Part shown: piece by piece, positions 53,751 through 62,928 of the stretch
Numbering within the stretch: the first letter of the stretch is position 1
Layout: every line of letters begins with the position of its first letter
Source: Maritimibacter alkaliphilus HTCC2654
GTDB lineage: Bacteria; Pseudomonadota; Alphaproteobacteria; Rhodobacterales; Rhodobacteraceae
DNA: 64,000 nucleotides
Reading direction: 5' to 3'
Assembly: GCF_000152805.1 (NCBI RefSeq)
Contig: NZ_CH902578.1
Location: 1,790,231 to 1,854,230 of the forward strand
Made by a program: the position numbers and the translations under genes
The notes under the pieces: model-generated
Databases searched by the model: none
Seen by the model: the letters and a program-made list of their open reading frames with translations, nothing else
What the model was told of the DNA's origin: nothing

Positions 53751-53780
53751 ACCAGAATACTAGGATTCTAGTATTCTGGT
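53751..53780. repeat. Perfect 13-bp AT-rich inverted repeat
   Basis: ACCAGAATACTAG (53751-53763), loop GATT, CTAGTATTCTGGT (53768-53780), in an AT-rich patch that stands out from the GC-rich surroundings. It is not followed by a T run on either strand, so it is not a normal terminator. It lies between katG and the end of gcdG. It could be a protein-binding site, a cruciform, or a remnant terminal repeat. Confidence 0.5.
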
Positions 53781-53872
53781 TCCAAAAATAACTCTATTTT
53801 ACAGTATCTTGAAACCACAGCACCCGCTCAATTCGTTAACGCCACGCGTTTCGCAGCACCCGGAGCACCGCG

Positions 53873-55021
53873 TCAGGACCGTTCCCCAAACGCCCACTTC
53901 CCTTGCCCCAGACCCGGCGAGGCGCGCCCGGACACCGTCTCGGCGTCGGACAACCGGATGGGTGTGCGAACCCCCGGTATCCCCTCGGGCCGGATCACCA
54001 TCCCACGCGCCGCCATCTGCGGATCGTCGATCGCCTCGGCAACCGTGTTGATCGGCCCCACCGGAATGCCCAAGGCCGTCAGCCGCTCGATCAACGCCGC
54101 CTTCTCGACCTCCGCCGTCGCGCCGGAAATCGCGTCGCAAAGCTCGCCGCGATGCGCGACCCGGCCCGCGTTGTCGGCGAACCGCGCGTCGGTCAGAAAC
54201 CGATCGAGCCCAAGTGCTGCGCACAAGGCCCGGAACTGACGGTCGTTCCCGGTCGCGATGATGACGTGGCCATCGGCCACCGGGAACACCTTATAGGGCA
54301 CCAAATTCGGATGGGCATTTCCCATCCGCGTGGGCGCCGCACCGGACACGAGGTAATTCATAGCCTGATTGGCCAGCACGCCGACCCCCGTCTCCATCAG
54401 GGACACGTCGACCTGCTGCCCGCGCCCGGTCCGCTCCCGCGCCGCAAGCGCCGCTTGCACCCCGATCACGCCGTGCAGGCCGGTCAGGATGTCGATCCAC
54501 GCGACCCCGATCTTCTGCGGTTCGCCGTCGGGATCGCCGGTCAGGTCCATGATCCCGGTCATGCCCTGCGCCATGAAGTCGTAGCCCGGCTGATGCTTGC
54601 GCGGCCCGTCCTGACCGAAACCGGACACCGAGGCATAGACCAGCCGGGGGTTCAGCGCGGCGCAGCTTGCGTAATCCAGCCCGTATTTCGCAAGGCCCCC
54701 GACCTTGAAGTTTTCGATCAGCACGTCGGCCTCGGCGATCAGCGCCTTCAGCCGCGCCAGATCGTCCGCGTCGCGAAAATCGCAGACGACCGAGGTTTTA
54801 CCCCGGTTCGCGGAGTGGAAATAAGCCGCCACCCGCTCGGTCCCGCCATCCGGCAGGGGCCGTTCGATAAAGGGCGGCCCCCATTTGCGGGTGTCGTCGC
54901 CGTCCGGGCTTTCGACCTTGATGACCTCGGCCCCAAGGTCCGCAAGCGTCTGGCCGATCCACGGACCGGCCAGCACCCGCGCAAGTTCGATGACCTTCAG
55001 CCCCGCATACGGTGCGGTCAT
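53873..55021 (-). CDS. gcdG: CaiB/BaiF-type CoA transferase, likely succinyl-CoA:glutarate CoA-transferase
   Basis: 382 residues. The class III CoA-transferase pattern is clear: GLKVIELARVLAGPWIGQTLADLGAEVIKVESPDGDDTRKWGPPF at the start, NFKVGGLAKYGLDYA, and the catalytic Asp in QQVDVSLMETGVGVLANQAMNYL. It follows gcdH by one base overlap with gcdR divergent upstream, the arrangement of glutarate catabolism in other proteobacteria. It would activate glutarate to glutaryl-CoA. Confidence 0.85.
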   Translation of the reverse strand: MTAPYAGLKVIELARVLAGPWIGQTLADLGAEVIKVESPDGDDTRKWGPPFIERPLPDGGTERVAAYFHSANRGKTSVVCDFRDADDLARLKALIAEADVLIENFKVGGLAKYGLDYASCAALNPRLVYASVSGFGQDGPRKHQPGYDFMAQGMTGIMDLTGDPDGEPQKIGVAWIDILTGLHGVIGVQAALAARERTGRGQQVDVSLMETGVGVLANQAMNYLVSGAAPTRMGNAHPNLVPYKVFPVADGHVIIATGNDRQFRALCAALGLDRFLTDARFADNAGRVAHRGELCDAISGATAEVEKAALIERLTALGIPVGPINTVAEAIDDPQMAARGMVIRPEGIPGVRTPIRLSDAETVSGRASPGLGQGKWAFGERS

Positions 55022-56214
55022 CAGAAGAACGCCTGAAGGCCCGTCTGCCCACGACCCAGAATGAGCGCGTGAACATCATGCGTGCCCTCGTAGGTATTCA
55101 CCGTTTCGAGGTTCTGGGCATGACGCATCACGTGGTATTCCGACGAAATTCCGTTGCCGCCGTGCATATCGCGGGCCTGCCGGGCGATGTCCAAGGCCTT
55201 GCCGCAGTTGTTGCGTTTGACGATGGAGATCATCTCGGGCGCGAACTTGCCCGCGTCCATCAGCCGCCCGACGCGCAGCGCGCCTTGCAGGCCCAGCGCA
55301 ATCTCGGTCTGCATGTCGGCCAGTTTCTTCTGATAAAGCTGCGTCGCGGCAAGCGGCCTGTCGAACTGCTTGCGCTCCATCCCGTAGGCATGCGCCCGGA
55401 ACCAGCAATCCTCGGCCGCACCCATCGCGCCCCAGGAGATGCCGTAACGTGCGCGGTTCAGACAGCCGAATGGCCCGGACATGCCCGAGACGTTGGGCAG
55501 CAGTGCATCCTCGCCCACTTCGACATCTTCCATGACGATTTCGCCCGTGATGGACGCTCGCAGGGATAGCTTGCCTTCGATCTTGGGCGCCGACAGGCCC
55601 TTCATGCCCTTTTCCAGCACGAAGCCGCGCACCTTGCCGTCATGCGCTTCGGACTTGGCCCAGACAACGAACACGTCGGCAATGGGGGAGTTCGAGATCC
55701 ACATTTTGGACCCGTTCAGCACATAGCCGCCGTCCGTCTTTTTCGCCCGCGTCTTCATACCCGCCGGGTCCGAGCCCGCATCGGGTTCGGTCAGACCGAA
55801 ACAGCCGATCCATTCGCCGGACGCCAGTTTGGGCAGGTATTTCTGCTTCTGCGCCTCGGACCCGTAGGCCTCGATCGGATACATCACCAGCGACGACTGC
55901 ACCGACATCATCGAGCGGTAACCGCTGTCTATCCGCTCCACCTCACGCGCGACGAGGCCGTAGGAGACATATCCCGCGCCGACCCCGCCGTAGGCGTCGG
56001 ACACGGTGACGCCAAGCAGCCCGGCGGCCCCCATCTCGGCGAAGATCGCCGGGTCGGTCGTCTCATTGAGATAGGCGTCCTTCACGCGGGGTGCGAGCTT
56101 GTCGGCGGCAAAGGCGGCCGCCGTGTCGCGGATCATGCGCTCGTCTTCTTCGAGCTGATCGTCCAGCAGGAACGGGTCCTCCCACTTGAAGCTCTGTCCT
56201 TTCGCGTCGGCCAT
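55021..56214 (-). CDS. gcdH: Glutaryl-CoA dehydrogenase (decarboxylating)
   Basis: 397 residues. Acyl-CoA dehydrogenase motifs [18 protein letters not shown] and [17 protein letters not shown], the glutaryl-CoA-type start [26 protein letters not shown], and the catalytic Glu in [16 protein letters not shown]. It converts glutaryl-CoA to crotonyl-CoA and CO2 with FAD in lysine, tryptophan and glutarate breakdown. First gene of the gcdHG unit. Confidence 0.95.
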   Translation of the reverse strand: MADAKGQSFKWEDPFLLDDQLEEDERMIRDTAAAFAADKLAPRVKDAYLNETTDPAIFAEMGAAGLLGVTVSDAYGGVGAGYVSYGLVAREVERIDSGYRSMMSVQSSLVMYPIEAYGSEAQKQKYLPKLASGEWIGCFGLTEPDAGSDPAGMKTRAKKTDGGYVLNGSKMWISNSPIADVFVVWAKSEAHDGKVRGFVLEKGMKGLSAPKIEGKLSLRASITGEIVMEDVEVGEDALLPNVSGMSGPFGCLNRARYGISWGAMGAAEDCWFRAHAYGMERKQFDRPLAATQLYQKKLADMQTEIALGLQGALRVGRLMDAGKFAPEMISIVKRNNCGKALDIARQARDMHGGNGISSEYHVMRHAQNLETVNTYEGTHDVHALILGRGQTGLQAFF

Positions 56215-56315
56215 CTGATCCTCCTAGTCCGTCGTTTCCATGTGCATAATCGTTGAAAACCCGCCTGAACATCGGCATTTTCCCAAGAGTTGATGCACTT
56301 TATGCATGAGGTGTC

Positions 56316-57203
56316 ATGCGCAATCGCCGTTTCCTCCCGTCGATCTCGGTGCTCGCCGCCTTCGACGCCGTGATCGCCACCGGGTCGGTGACCGCCGCCG
56401 CGCGCGAACTGGACCTCACCCAGAGCACCGTAAGCCGCCTGATCCGCACATTGGAAGAGCAGTTGGGGCGCGATCTGTTCGTGCGGCACAAGAAACGGCT
56501 GGTGCCGACGCCCGCCGCGCTCGATCTGGCCGGGGACGTGGGGCGCGCGCTCGACCTCATTCAGCGGGCCAGCATGAAGGTGGTGGCGAACCCCGAAGGC
56601 GGTTCGCTGTCCGTCGCGACGCTACCGACGCTCAACGCCCAGTGGCTCGGCCCGCGGCTGAAGTCGTTCCTCGACACCAATCCGGGGATCAACCTGAGCC
56701 TGACCACCCGCCTGCGCCGTTTTTCGTTCGAGACCGAGCCGGTGGATGCGGTGATCTACTTCGGCGACGACGACTGGCCCGGCGCGCATCATCTGCGCCT
56801 GTTCGGCGAGCATTACACCGCCTGCGCCGCGCCCAACCTCATCGCCGGGGCGGACGTCACCGCGCCCGCCGACCTCGCCCGCCTGCCGCTCCTCCAACTG
56901 GAAACCCGGCCACTCGCGTGGGCCGACTGGTTCGCCGCGCATGATGCGCCGCCGCCGCGTGCGGACGGGATGCTGTTCGACCACTTCTCGATGATGACGC
57001 AGGCGGCCATCGCGGGGCTTGGCGTCGCGATCCTGCCCGCCTACCTCGCGGCCACCGAACGGTCCGAGGGGCGGCTGGAGCCGCTGTTCACTCCGGCGGT
57101 GCCGGGGCGCGGGTCGTACTGGCTCGCGTGGCCGGAACCGCGCGACGCCTATCCACCGCTCGTCGCGTTTCGCGACTGGCTGTCCGGGCAGCCCGCGCCC
57201 TAG
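56316..57203 (+). CDS. gcdR: LysR-family regulator of the glutarate genes
   Basis: 295 residues. GcvA-like LysR: helix-turn-helix TGSVTAAARELDLTQSTVSRLIRTLEEQLGRDLFVR, then effector domain. Divergent from gcdH with about 100 bases between, containing a TGCAT-rich stretch (GATGCACTTTATGCATGAGG) that may be its binding site. Placement makes it the glutarate regulator. Its 3' end overlaps tadC tail to tail by 4 bases. Confidence 0.85.
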   Translation: MRNRRFLPSISVLAAFDAVIATGSVTAAARELDLTQSTVSRLIRTLEEQLGRDLFVRHKKRLVPTPAALDLAGDVGRALDLIQRASMKVVANPEGGSLSVATLPTLNAQWLGPRLKSFLDTNPGINLSLTTRLRRFSFETEPVDAVIYFGDDDWPGAHHLRLFGEHYTACAAPNLIAGADVTAPADLARLPLLQLETRPLAWADWFAAHDAPPPRADGMLFDHFSMMTQAAIAGLGVAILPAYLAATERSEGRLEPLFTPAVPGRGSYWLAWPEPRDAYPPLVAFRDWLSGQPAP

Positions 57204-58189
57204 TCTCCGAAGACCGAGAGGTAGCGGATCACGGTCGGCCCCAGTGTGATGAGGAACAGCGCGGGCAGCATCATCACCGACATGACCCCGGACATCTGCA
57301 CCGGCAGGCGGTTGGCTTTTTCGATCGCCTTCATCTCGCGCATCTCGCGCATTTCGGCGGCATAGGCGTTCAGCGCCTTGGCGATGGACGTGCCGTATTC
57401 CATCGACTGACTGACCACCTGCGCAAAGGCCGAAACCTCGGCCACACCCATTCGTTCGGCCATATCGGCCAGCGCTTGCCGCCGGTCGCGGCTGGCGAGG
57501 ATTTCGGCCTGACACAGCAGGAACTCTTCGGAAATGGCCGGGCTGACGGTGGCAAGACTCTGACCCACGCGCGTCATCGCCGCATCGAACCCCATGCCCG
57601 CCTCGGTCGAGATTTGCAGCAGGTCGAGCGCATTGGGAAACCCCGCCTCGATCTCGGCCTGTCGCGCCCTGATCTTGCGCTTGAGCCAGATCGTCGGCGA
57701 CCAGAACCCGATGGCGGTGCAGATCGCGACGAGGCGCGAGGCGGAAATGAAGGTGAGGCCGCCGACGAGTTTGTCGAGGAACCAGGGCAATCCGATGCTC
57801 ATGTTCAGGGCCGTCAACGCCAGTGCGATGACCGGCGCGGCGGTAGCGAGGATCAGGCGCAGCACGAAGAAGTTGCGCAGCGCGTTCGGACCGCCGAACC
57901 CGGCCCGCCGCAATTGGTCGCGGATCTGGGTCCGTTCGGCGCGTTCCTCGGGGATCAGCGCCTTGAGCATCCCCTCGGGCAGCGCGTCGGGTGTCTTGAG
58001 AAGGTCACGGTTCGCCGCGCGCCCATAAGCTGCGGACGCCGCCCGCATCCGTTCGGCCGCCGGGTCGCGCATCGCGATCGCGGTCCAGAGCGCGAGGCCG
58101 ATGAAAACGACCGACACCGCGACCATCGCCATGAGCAGACCGGGCGAGTTCAGGAGCGAAGTCAGATCGGAAAACGTATCACCAAGCAT
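57200..58189 (-). CDS. tadC: Tad pilus inner membrane protein TadC
   Basis: 329 residues with a T2SS F-type domain (PNALDLLQISTEAGMGFDAAMTRVGQ ... RRQALADMAERMGVAEVSAFAQVVSQSMEYGTSIAKAL) and flanking helices. TadC and TadB form the inner membrane platform of the Flp pilus. Last gene of the leftward Tad operon in the window, convergent with gcdR. Confidence 0.9.
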   Translation of the reverse strand: MLGDTFSDLTSLLNSPGLLMAMVAVSVVFIGLALWTAIAMRDPAAERMRAASAAYGRAANRDLLKTPDALPEGMLKALIPEERAERTQIRDQLRRAGFGGPNALRNFFVLRLILATAAPVIALALTALNMSIGLPWFLDKLVGGLTFISASRLVAICTAIGFWSPTIWLKRKIRARQAEIEAGFPNALDLLQISTEAGMGFDAAMTRVGQSLATVSPAISEEFLLCQAEILASRDRRQALADMAERMGVAEVSAFAQVVSQSMEYGTSIAKALNAYAAEMREMREMKAIEKANRLPVQMSGVMSVMMLPALFLITLGPTVIRYLSVFGD

Positions 58190-58198
58190 CGCGAAACC

Positions 58199-59152
58199 TC
58201 ACACACGGAACGAAACGAGTTTTCTAAGCATCAGCGCATTGCCCAGAACCAGCGCGAGGATCGCGCCGCACATCGGCCAGAACGCCGGATCGTCCTTGAC
58301 GGACGCATAGTATTCCGGCGCGGTCAGCGAAGTGCCCACATACATGAGCACCGGCATCGCCGAGAGGATGATGGCGGTGATCCGCCCTTCCGAACTGACA
58401 GCCGAAACTCGGCGACGCATGGCGAAGCGACCCCGGATCACCCGCGCAAGGGTTTCGAGCATCGCGCCGAGATTGCCCCCGGTCGCGTGCTGGATTTGCA
58501 CGGCGGCGGACAGGTAGTGAAAATCCTCAATGTCGATGCGCCGCGCCAGATCGTCGACCGCGTCGGTCAGGCTGTCACCATAAGCCACCTGATCGGCGAG
58601 AATGCGGAACTCCGCCGCGATGGGGTCGGGCAAGGTGGTGGCGACGTTGCGGATCGTGACGTTCAACGGGTGTCCGACGGAGAGCCCCCGTTTCATGAGG
58701 TCGAGCGCGTCGGGCAGTTGCCGGGTCAGCGCGTCAGCCCGTTTGAGGGCCGCGGTCGAGATGACGAGCGTCGGGACGAGAACACCGACACCGACGGCCA
58801 CCACAAACGCAAGGCCCGCGCCGATCACCCCCTGAAGCACGAGGAACAGGAGCGAGGTGACAAGCGCCGACCCCAGCACCAGCACGTTGGGCGACAGGGT
58901 CATGCCGGCACGCCGCATACGCACCGGAATGGTTCCGAGGATCGGCAGACCGTCTAACGCGGTCCGCTCCACCAGCTTGCGCAGCCGGTCGCCCGTTCCA
59001 GCGTCCCCACCCGCTTGCATCCGGCGCATCCGGTCCAGCTGCACGCTGTCGTCCGCCGGGCGGCGCACCTGCCAGACGGCGGCCCCGATCAGGCAGAGCG
59101 CCAGAACGGCAAGGCCGATCAGCAAAGCGGTGCCGGACAGGCCCGCCATCAC
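58199..59152 (-). CDS. tadB: Tad pilus inner membrane protein TadB
   Basis: 317 residues: two N-terminal helices, the T2SS F-type region (LPDALDLMKRGLSVGHPLNVTIRNVATTLPDPIAAEFRILADQVAYGDSLTDAV) and two C-terminal helices. Pairs with TadC. Its start overlaps the stop of tadA by 4 bases. Confidence 0.9.
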   Translation of the reverse strand: MMAGLSGTALLIGLAVLALCLIGAAVWQVRRPADDSVQLDRMRRMQAGGDAGTGDRLRKLVERTALDGLPILGTIPVRMRRAGMTLSPNVLVLGSALVTSLLFLVLQGVIGAGLAFVVAVGVGVLVPTLVISTAALKRADALTRQLPDALDLMKRGLSVGHPLNVTIRNVATTLPDPIAAEFRILADQVAYGDSLTDAVDDLARRIDIEDFHYLSAAVQIQHATGGNLGAMLETLARVIRGRFAMRRRVSAVSSEGRITAIILSAMPVLMYVGTSLTAPEYYASVKDDPAFWPMCGAILALVLGNALMLRKLVSFRV

Positions 59153-60561
59153 ACCGGCTCCGCTGCGGTGAAGATCCCCGTGGGCAGCGGATAGCCAGCC
59201 GCCTCGATCGCCTCGACCGCGCGGGGGCGTACGCCGGTCGGACCGAAGCGTCCGATCACGTTGCCCTCCGCATCGCGCCCCGCACGGCGGTAGGCGAAGA
59301 TATCCTGCATCAGGATCGTATCCCCCTCGATCCCGTAAACCTCGGAGATCGCCATGACGCGGCGCGTGCCGTCCGACAGGCGGTTGAGCTGCACGACGAT
59401 GTTGATCCCTGCGGCCACCTGCGCGCGCACAGCGGACAGCGGGAAGTCGTTTCCGATCATCACCACCATCTGTTCGAGCCGCGAAATCGCATCGCGGGCG
59501 GTGTTGGCGTGAATCGTGGTCATCGACCCGTCATGCCCGGTGTTCATCGCCTGAAGCATGTCGAAAGCCTCCGACCCCCGCACCTCGCCGATCACGATCC
59601 GGTCGGGCCGCATCCTGAGCGCGTTCTTGACGAGAAGCCGTTGGCTTACCTCTCCCGCGCCTTCTACATTCGCGGGGCGGGTTTCAAGCCGCACCACATG
59701 CTCCTGCTGAAGCTGAAGCTCGGCGGCGTCCTCGATCGTCACGATCCGCTGGCGGCGGTCGATGAAGGACGACAGCGCATTCAGCATCGTCGTCTTGCCC
59801 GACCCGGTGCCGCCGGAGATCAGCACGTTCATTCGCGCTCCGACCGCGGCATGGAGAAACGCGGCGGCGTTCCGGCTCAACGCGCCTTGGCTCACCAGCT
59901 TTTCCATCGTCAGTTTGTCGGCCGAGAACTTGCGGATCGAAAGCGACGGTCCGTCGATGGCACAGGGCCGGATGATCGCGTTCACGCGGCTTCCGTCCGG
60001 CAGGCGCGCATCGACCCACGGCTGGCTTTCGTCGATCCGGCGACCCACGCGGCTGACGATCTTGTCGATGATCCTGAGCAGGTGCTTTTCGTCCCGAAAC
60101 GTCGTCGGCGCGCGTTCCAGCAAGCCGCCGCGTTCCACGAAGACGTTGCGATGGCCGTTGACGAGGATGTCCGAAACGCCGTCATCCGCAAGCAGCGGTT
60201 CGAGCGGGCCAAGCCCCATCACCTCGTCGATCAGTTCGCCCACCAGCCGCTTGAAGCTGTCCGATCCCATCTGGATGCGGTTGTCGTTCAGATGCGTGAC
60301 GACCAACGCCGAAATCGCACGGCGCAGTTCCTTGAGGTCGGCTTCTTCGATCAGGGCGAGGTTCACCTCTTCGAGGATGATCTCATGCAGGCGGTGCTTG
60401 AGGTCGAACCATGCGCTCGTCTCGCCTTGCGAGCTGTGCGCGACCGGGGCGGGCGCGGGCATCGGCACGACGTTGCGGGTGTCGGTTGGGGGCACCCCGG
60501 CGGCAACGGGCACCGGTTTGCGCGCGTCGCGTCCACCGCGGAAATCATTGAAAATCGGCAT
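59149..60561 (-). CDS. tadA: Tad pilus assembly ATPase TadA/CpaF
   Basis: 470 residues from the ATG at 60561. VirB11/PilT-type ATPase: Walker [17 protein letters not shown], Asp box, Walker [15 protein letters not shown], His box [12 protein letters not shown]. Hexameric motor for Flp pilus extension. The N-terminal 60 residues are a Pro/Ala linker. Overlaps tadB; 2 bases after the tadZ-type gene. Confidence 0.95.
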   Translation of the reverse strand: MPIFNDFRGGRDARKPVPVAAGVPPTDTRNVVPMPAPAPVAHSSQGETSAWFDLKHRLHEIILEEVNLALIEEADLKELRRAISALVVTHLNDNRIQMGSDSFKRLVGELIDEVMGLGPLEPLLADDGVSDILVNGHRNVFVERGGLLERAPTTFRDEKHLLRIIDKIVSRVGRRIDESQPWVDARLPDGSRVNAIIRPCAIDGPSLSIRKFSADKLTMEKLVSQGALSRNAAAFLHAAVGARMNVLISGGTGSGKTTMLNALSSFIDRRQRIVTIEDAAELQLQQEHVVRLETRPANVEGAGEVSQRLLVKNALRMRPDRIVIGEVRGSEAFDMLQAMNTGHDGSMTTIHANTARDAISRLEQMVVMIGNDFPLSAVRAQVAAGINIVVQLNRLSDGTRRVMAISEVYGIEGDTILMQDIFAYRRAGRDAEGNVIGRFGPTGVRPRAVEAIEAAGYPLPTGIFTAAEPV

Positions 60562-60563
60562 GC

Positions 60564-61814
60564 TCAGGCCCTCCGCCGGTTCGAATTCTTGAAGTCTGTT
60601 CTGATCTGCTCGACGACCGGACCCATGGCGCGGCTTACGGGTGCCTTCGGGCCGGACAGTGCCATCGGCTGCCCGTGCGCGCGCGCCCGTGCGGCGGTCT
60701 TGTCGTCGCGGGGGAGCCATGTGGCGAGGGTCTGGCCGAGGAAGTGCTCGGCTTCCTTCACATGGGCGGCACCCGGCTTCTTCTCCTTCGACACGACGAC
60801 CTGCACCGGCAGGGCGGCGTGATCGTCGGTGTAGAGGTCGATCATCCGTCGGATCTGGCGCACCGTGTGGACCGAGGTATCGCCGAGGATGAAAAAGCGG
60901 TCTGCCCGGGCCAGCACGGCGTCGATCCAATCGACGACGACACGGGGCAGGTCGAGCACGACGTAGTCGTAGGCCAGACGAAGTTCGTCGATCAGCCAGG
61001 CGACCATGTCCGGCGTCATCGCGTCGAGCGGCGCAAGCGTCACGGGCGCGGCCATCACGTCGAAGCCGCCGGGTGCATAGCTCTCAAGCGCCCGCTTCAG
61101 AAAGGACTGGTTCGGGTTCGCTTGCCCCTGAAGCATCTCCAGATAGGCACCGCCATCGGTCAGGTCGATGGAGGCGCCCAGAACGCCGTTTTGGAAGTCG
61201 AGGTCCACCACCGCGACCCGCGCGGGTTCGCCTTTCGATGTCTTGTCGGGGCGTGCCAGCAGCGTGGCGAGGTTCAGCGCGAAGGTCGTCGTGCCGACAC
61301 CGCCCGCCGCCCCGCAGACCGCAAGCACCATGGCGTCGCGCGTCTCGCCCCCGGTGGTTTCGGCCTGCGTGGTCAGCGCACCGAGGCTCGCCGCATGGTC
61401 CGCTTGCGGCTGGGTGTTGGACAGCGGAATGACCTCGGCCACCCCGGCCTCCATCAGCGTGCGCGCCGTCGCCAGCGTCAATGCCTCGCCGGTCACCCCG
61501 AGGATTTGCAGATCGTCCCCGAAGTGGCGTTTGAGTTCGCGAATGATCGCGATGTCGGTGTCGTTTCCGGGGCGGATCTCGAAGACCAGCAATTCGAGAC
61601 CCGTAAGATCGGCGTCTTCGCGAGAGATGTAATCTGCAAGGCCGAAGGGTTTGTGGCGGACGTCGAGGTTGGCGTCCTGCGCCAGCCCCCGCGCGACCAT
61701 CTCGGCCATGCCGGGCGTGCCGGACAGCATCAGGGTCCGGGTGCGCGCAGCCTTTGGCGCCGCGACCGGCAGATCGGCGTCGGTGAAGCGGGACGAGACG
61801 GCCAACTCGGTCAT
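60564..61814 (-). CDS. cpaE: Tad pilus localisation ATPase (CpaE/TadZ)
   Basis: 416 residues from the ATG at 61814. N-terminal receiver-like domain without a clear phospho-Asp, then a MinD/ParA-type ATPase with deviant Walker A VCGAAGGVGTTTFALNLATLLA, VDLDFQNGVLG and DYVVLDLPRVV. It places the Tad machine at its site in the cell. Overlaps the TadE-like gene by 4 bases. Confidence 0.92.
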   Translation of the reverse strand: MTELAVSSRFTDADLPVAAPKAARTRTLMLSGTPGMAEMVARGLAQDANLDVRHKPFGLADYISREDADLTGLELLVFEIRPGNDTDIAIIRELKRHFGDDLQILGVTGEALTLATARTLMEAGVAEVIPLSNTQPQADHAASLGALTTQAETTGGETRDAMVLAVCGAAGGVGTTTFALNLATLLARPDKTSKGEPARVAVVDLDFQNGVLGASIDLTDGGAYLEMLQGQANPNQSFLKRALESYAPGGFDVMAAPVTLAPLDAMTPDMVAWLIDELRLAYDYVVLDLPRVVVDWIDAVLARADRFFILGDTSVHTVRQIRRMIDLYTDDHAALPVQVVVSKEKKPGAAHVKEAEHFLGQTLATWLPRDDKTAARARAHGQPMALSGPKAPVSRAMGPVVEQIRTDFKNSNRRRA

Positions 61815-62437
61815 GTGTTCTCTCCATCCATGAGGATTTCGGCGGGCAACGAGGCGCTCATGCCCGGAAAGGCGATGGCGGCCCCGACCTTGCCGTCGGC
61901 ATTCGCGCCCATAAGCGTGGCCAGCGCCCCGATGGGGGTTACGAATTCGAAGTCGAGGTCGACGATCTCGACCGTGACGCGGGGCGTGTAAGGCCCGCCG
62001 ACGAAGCCGAGGTTCCCGTCGTAGTCGTAGCCGAAACGCAGGTTGGCGGGCGTCGCGTTGGTCGGCAGAAGCGCCGTGATGCGGGCGTAGATTTCGGCCC
62101 CCGTCGCGCCCGACTGCGCAGCCGTGCAGGACACCGAACCGGGGTCGGCGCACAGCCCATCGCCCGCCGAACAGGCGGTTCCGTAGGGGGTCAGGCTCCA
62201 GCCGATGCTGCGCGTGGTCGCCGCCGGCACGCCATCGCAGGCGGGCGTCCGAACCACGGCGGCGCGCACCGCCTGCTCGGTCGCCTTCTGCGCCATGACA
62301 TAGGCGAAGCCCAGACGACCGAAGTCGATCAGGCCGAAGGCGAGCAGCAGGAAAAGGGGCATGATGATCCCCATTTCGACAAGCGCCGCACCGCCCTCGT
62401 CCCGCCGGAAGCGGATGATATGGCCGCGCAGGATCAT
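61811..62437 (-). CDS. TadE-like minor pilin 1
   Basis: 208 residues. A short basic start, then the TadE signature EGGAALVEMGIIMPLFLLLAFGLIDFGRLGFAYVMAQKATEQAVRAA, with Glu at position 5 of the hydrophobic helix as in pseudopilins cut by TadV/CpaA. Several Cys pairs follow (SCTAAQ, ACDG), for disulfides in the exported part. Overlaps the next TadE-like gene. Confidence 0.85.
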   Translation of the reverse strand: MILRGHIIRFRRDEGGAALVEMGIIMPLFLLLAFGLIDFGRLGFAYVMAQKATEQAVRAAVVRTPACDGVPAATTRSIGWSLTPYGTACSAGDGLCADPGSVSCTAAQSGATGAEIYARITALLPTNATPANLRFGYDYDGNLGFVGGPYTPRVTVEIVDLDFEFVTPIGALATLMGANADGKVGAAIAFPGMSASLPAEILMDGENT

Positions 62438-62928
62438 GTTCCGAAAATCCGGCCCTGATCGCTCACCTGCGTCGATGCGGTGGGCAGGGTCATGCCCGCC
62501 AGTTCGAACACGCGCGCGAAGGGAAAGGTTATGTTCAGCACGGCGGTCACGGTCGCCACCGGCACGGTGCCGGTGCGATAGTCGCCGGATGCGCAGGTCA
62601 GCGCGGCGGTCACCGAGGACACGGTGATCGACGCCGGAAAAATCAGCGTTCCGTCCGAGGCGTTGCGCACTATGTCGGTGACGGTCGCCTGCCAGTCGTC
62701 CAGATCGGCGCCGACCTCGTCACAGATCGTGGGCGTCTCGACCCGCGCGACGTAGCGTGTCGCATCACGCACGCCCGCGATGGTCGCCTGATAGGCCCAG
62801 AAGGTGCGCGCGGCCTCGATCGTCACGCCGAAGAGGATCAGCATGAGCGGCAGGACGAGGCCGAACTCGGCCAGCACCGCGCCCTCGTCGCGGTGTGCGA
62901 AACGGCGGATATGACGAAACGCGCGCAT
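62434..62928 (-). CDS. TadE-like minor pilin 2
   Basis: 164 residues with the same N-terminal layout: DEGAVLAEFGLVLPLMLILFGVTIEAARTFWAYQATIAGVRDATRYVARV. A shorter exported part with two Cys. The pair resembles TadE/TadF, which are both needed for Flp pilus assembly. The stop overlaps the start of the next pilin by 4 bases. Confidence 0.85.
   Translation of the reverse strand: MRAFRHIRRFAHRDEGAVLAEFGLVLPLMLILFGVTIEAARTFWAYQATIAGVRDATRYVARVETPTICDEVGADLDDWQATVTDIVRNASDGTLIFPASITVSSVTAALTCASGDYRTGTVPVATVTAVLNITFPFARVFELAGMTLPTASTQVSDQGRIFGT

Noticed and set aside
57128-58957. 609-residue plus-strand frame opposite tadC/tadB
   Set aside because: Low-complexity Arg/His/Asp composition; the opposite strand encodes clear TadB and TadC proteins.
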